Of a stretch of 34,374 bases of DNA, positions 33,866-34,374 are shown in pieces. The notes under the pieces were generated by a model. It searched no databases, had not been told where the DNA came from, and saw only the letters and a program-made list of their open reading frames with translations. Source of the stretch: Candidatus Methylomirabilota bacterium (GTDB taxonomy: Bacteria > Methylomirabilota > Methylomirabilia > Rokubacteriales > CSP1-6); assembly GCA_035315345.1 (NCBI GenBank), contig DATFYA010000118.1, positions 1 to 34,374 of the forward strand. Reading direction: 5' to 3'. The stretch's first letter is position 1. Each line of letters begins with the position of its first letter. A program made the translations under genes and the position numbers.

Positions 33866-34165
33866 TCACCCGCGGGCCACCCGGCGCGCGCGCCGGGTCT
33901 TGGTCTCGCGCACCTGGCGCCGCAGCGCGTGCACCGCGCGATCCACCGCGGCGGAGAGGTCGGGGCAGGTCTCCTGGCTGTGGAAGCTGCGGGATCGCGC
34001 CACCACGGTCAGGGCCGCGGTGCGCCGGTGCTTCTCCTTGGAGAGGATGGCTCGGGTCTCCACCACCGCGGGCAGCAGCGGCTCCAGCTTGGACAGCTTG
34101 CGGGTGATCTCGTCCTTGTAGGTGCGAGAGATGGTCATCCCGCGGGTGCTGATGATCACCTGCAT
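33866..34165 (-). CDS. hpf: Ribosome hibernation promoting factor (short form)
   Basis: 99 residues, one S30AE/HPF domain: MQVIISTRGMTISRTYKDEI, then KLSKLEPLLP, the strand TAALTVVARSRSFHSQET, and DLSAAVDRAVHALRRQVRET. The domain lies in the ribosomal decoding channel and promotes inactive 100S dimers or protects idle ribosomes. The chain stops after this domain with a basic tail (KTRRARRVARG), so it is a short rather than long HPF and would need a partner such as RMF for dimerisation. It lies 12 nt after rpoN. Confidence 0.93.
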   Translation of the reverse strand: MQVIISTRGMTISRTYKDEITRKLSKLEPLLPAVVETRAILSKEKHRRTAALTVVARSRSFHSQETCPDLSAAVDRAVHALRRQVRETKTRRARRVARG

Positions 34166-34177
34166 GGAGAGCGGCCC

Positions 34178-34374
34178 TCAGCGCTTCTTGGATTGCAGGC
34201 GCCTCTGATGCGACGGCAGGATGCCCAGCTCCTCGCGGTACTTGGCGACGGTGCGCCGCGCGATGGTGAGCCCCTGCCCCTGCAGCGCCTGGGCGATCTC
34301 CTGGTCGGAGAGCGGCTTGCCGCCGTCCTCGCCCGAGACCATGTCGCGGATCGTCTTCTTCACCGACACCGACG
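34178..34374 (-). CDS. rpoN: RNA polymerase sigma-54 factor, C-terminal end (cut by window edge)
   Basis: The last ~65 codons; the frame runs off the right window edge. It is recognised by the RpoN box ARRTVAKYREEL, the DNA-contacting helix for the -24 element, preceded by PLSDQEIAQALQGQGLTI, the helix before it. It ends ILPSHQRRLQSKKR. Sigma-54 needs AAA+ activators and controls nitrogen and other conditional genes. The downstream hpf and rapZ match the standard rpoN operon. Confidence 0.93.
   Translation of the reverse strand, partial: SVSVKKTIRDMVSGEDGGKPLSDQEIAQALQGQGLTIARRTVAKYREELGILPSHQRRLQSKKR

Overview
The window is GC-rich, densely coded chromosomal DNA from a diderm bacterium: it encodes an LPS-export permease (LptF/LptG) and has the RpoN-HPF-RapZ gene order typical of Gram-negative genomes. 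The mix of UPF0182, a bifunctional-nuclease (DUF151) protein, a CBS-less IMP dehydrogenase and a GH57 glucanotransferase would fit a Rokubacteria/NC10-like or other deep-branching soil or groundwater lineage. That placement is inference only. Most genes are housekeeping, and no tRNA, rRNA, CRISPR array or IS element was seen.

Layout. Positions 1-3424 (+ strand) hold the end of a D-2-hydroxyacid dehydrogenase, a small AAA ATPase, three very small membrane-protein genes (one on the - strand, found by reading the sequence), a bactofilin-TPR pair and a dimeric alpha/beta-barrel protein. From 3462 to 24420 every gene is on the - strand. In transcription order these are: a secreted protein, valS, birA, coaX, guaB (own promoter), guaA, dnaE, accA, miaB (own promoter), a DUF151 nuclease, a GT4 glycosyltransferase, a small unknown, paaK, a PaaA-like diiron protein, a secreted unknown and a PaaI-like thioesterase. 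A single + strand gene encodes a fused LptF-LptG (24445-26766). It meets a UPF0182 gene tail to tail on a shared CTAG. The rest (- strand) is rpoN (cut by the window end), hpf, rapZ, a GH57 glucanotransferase, metK and UPF0182.

How the genes fit together. BirA biotinylates the acetyl-CoA carboxylase whose AccA subunit lies in the same half of the window, and CoaX starts CoA synthesis. GuaB and GuaA are consecutive steps from IMP to GMP. PaaK, the PaaA-like protein and PaaI form a partial phenylacetate-type aromatic-CoA set that lacks the other epoxidase subunits. RpoN, HPF and RapZ form a conserved regulatory block.

The observations most worth following up are: (1) a 421-residue intein with a LAGLIDADG-type endonuclease inside DnaE, at a K|S site four residues downstream of the cyanobacterial split-DnaE site; (2) a ~41-nt leader element shared by guaA and dnaE, with two mutually exclusive stems and one compensatory base-pair change, embedded before dnaE in a 3 x 42-bp tandem repeat; (3) three tiny membrane-protein genes with near-consensus promoters whose -10 box lies only 7-9 nt from the start codon, so their mRNAs should be leaderless; (4) the single-chain LptF-LptG; and (5) the orphan PaaA-like protein.
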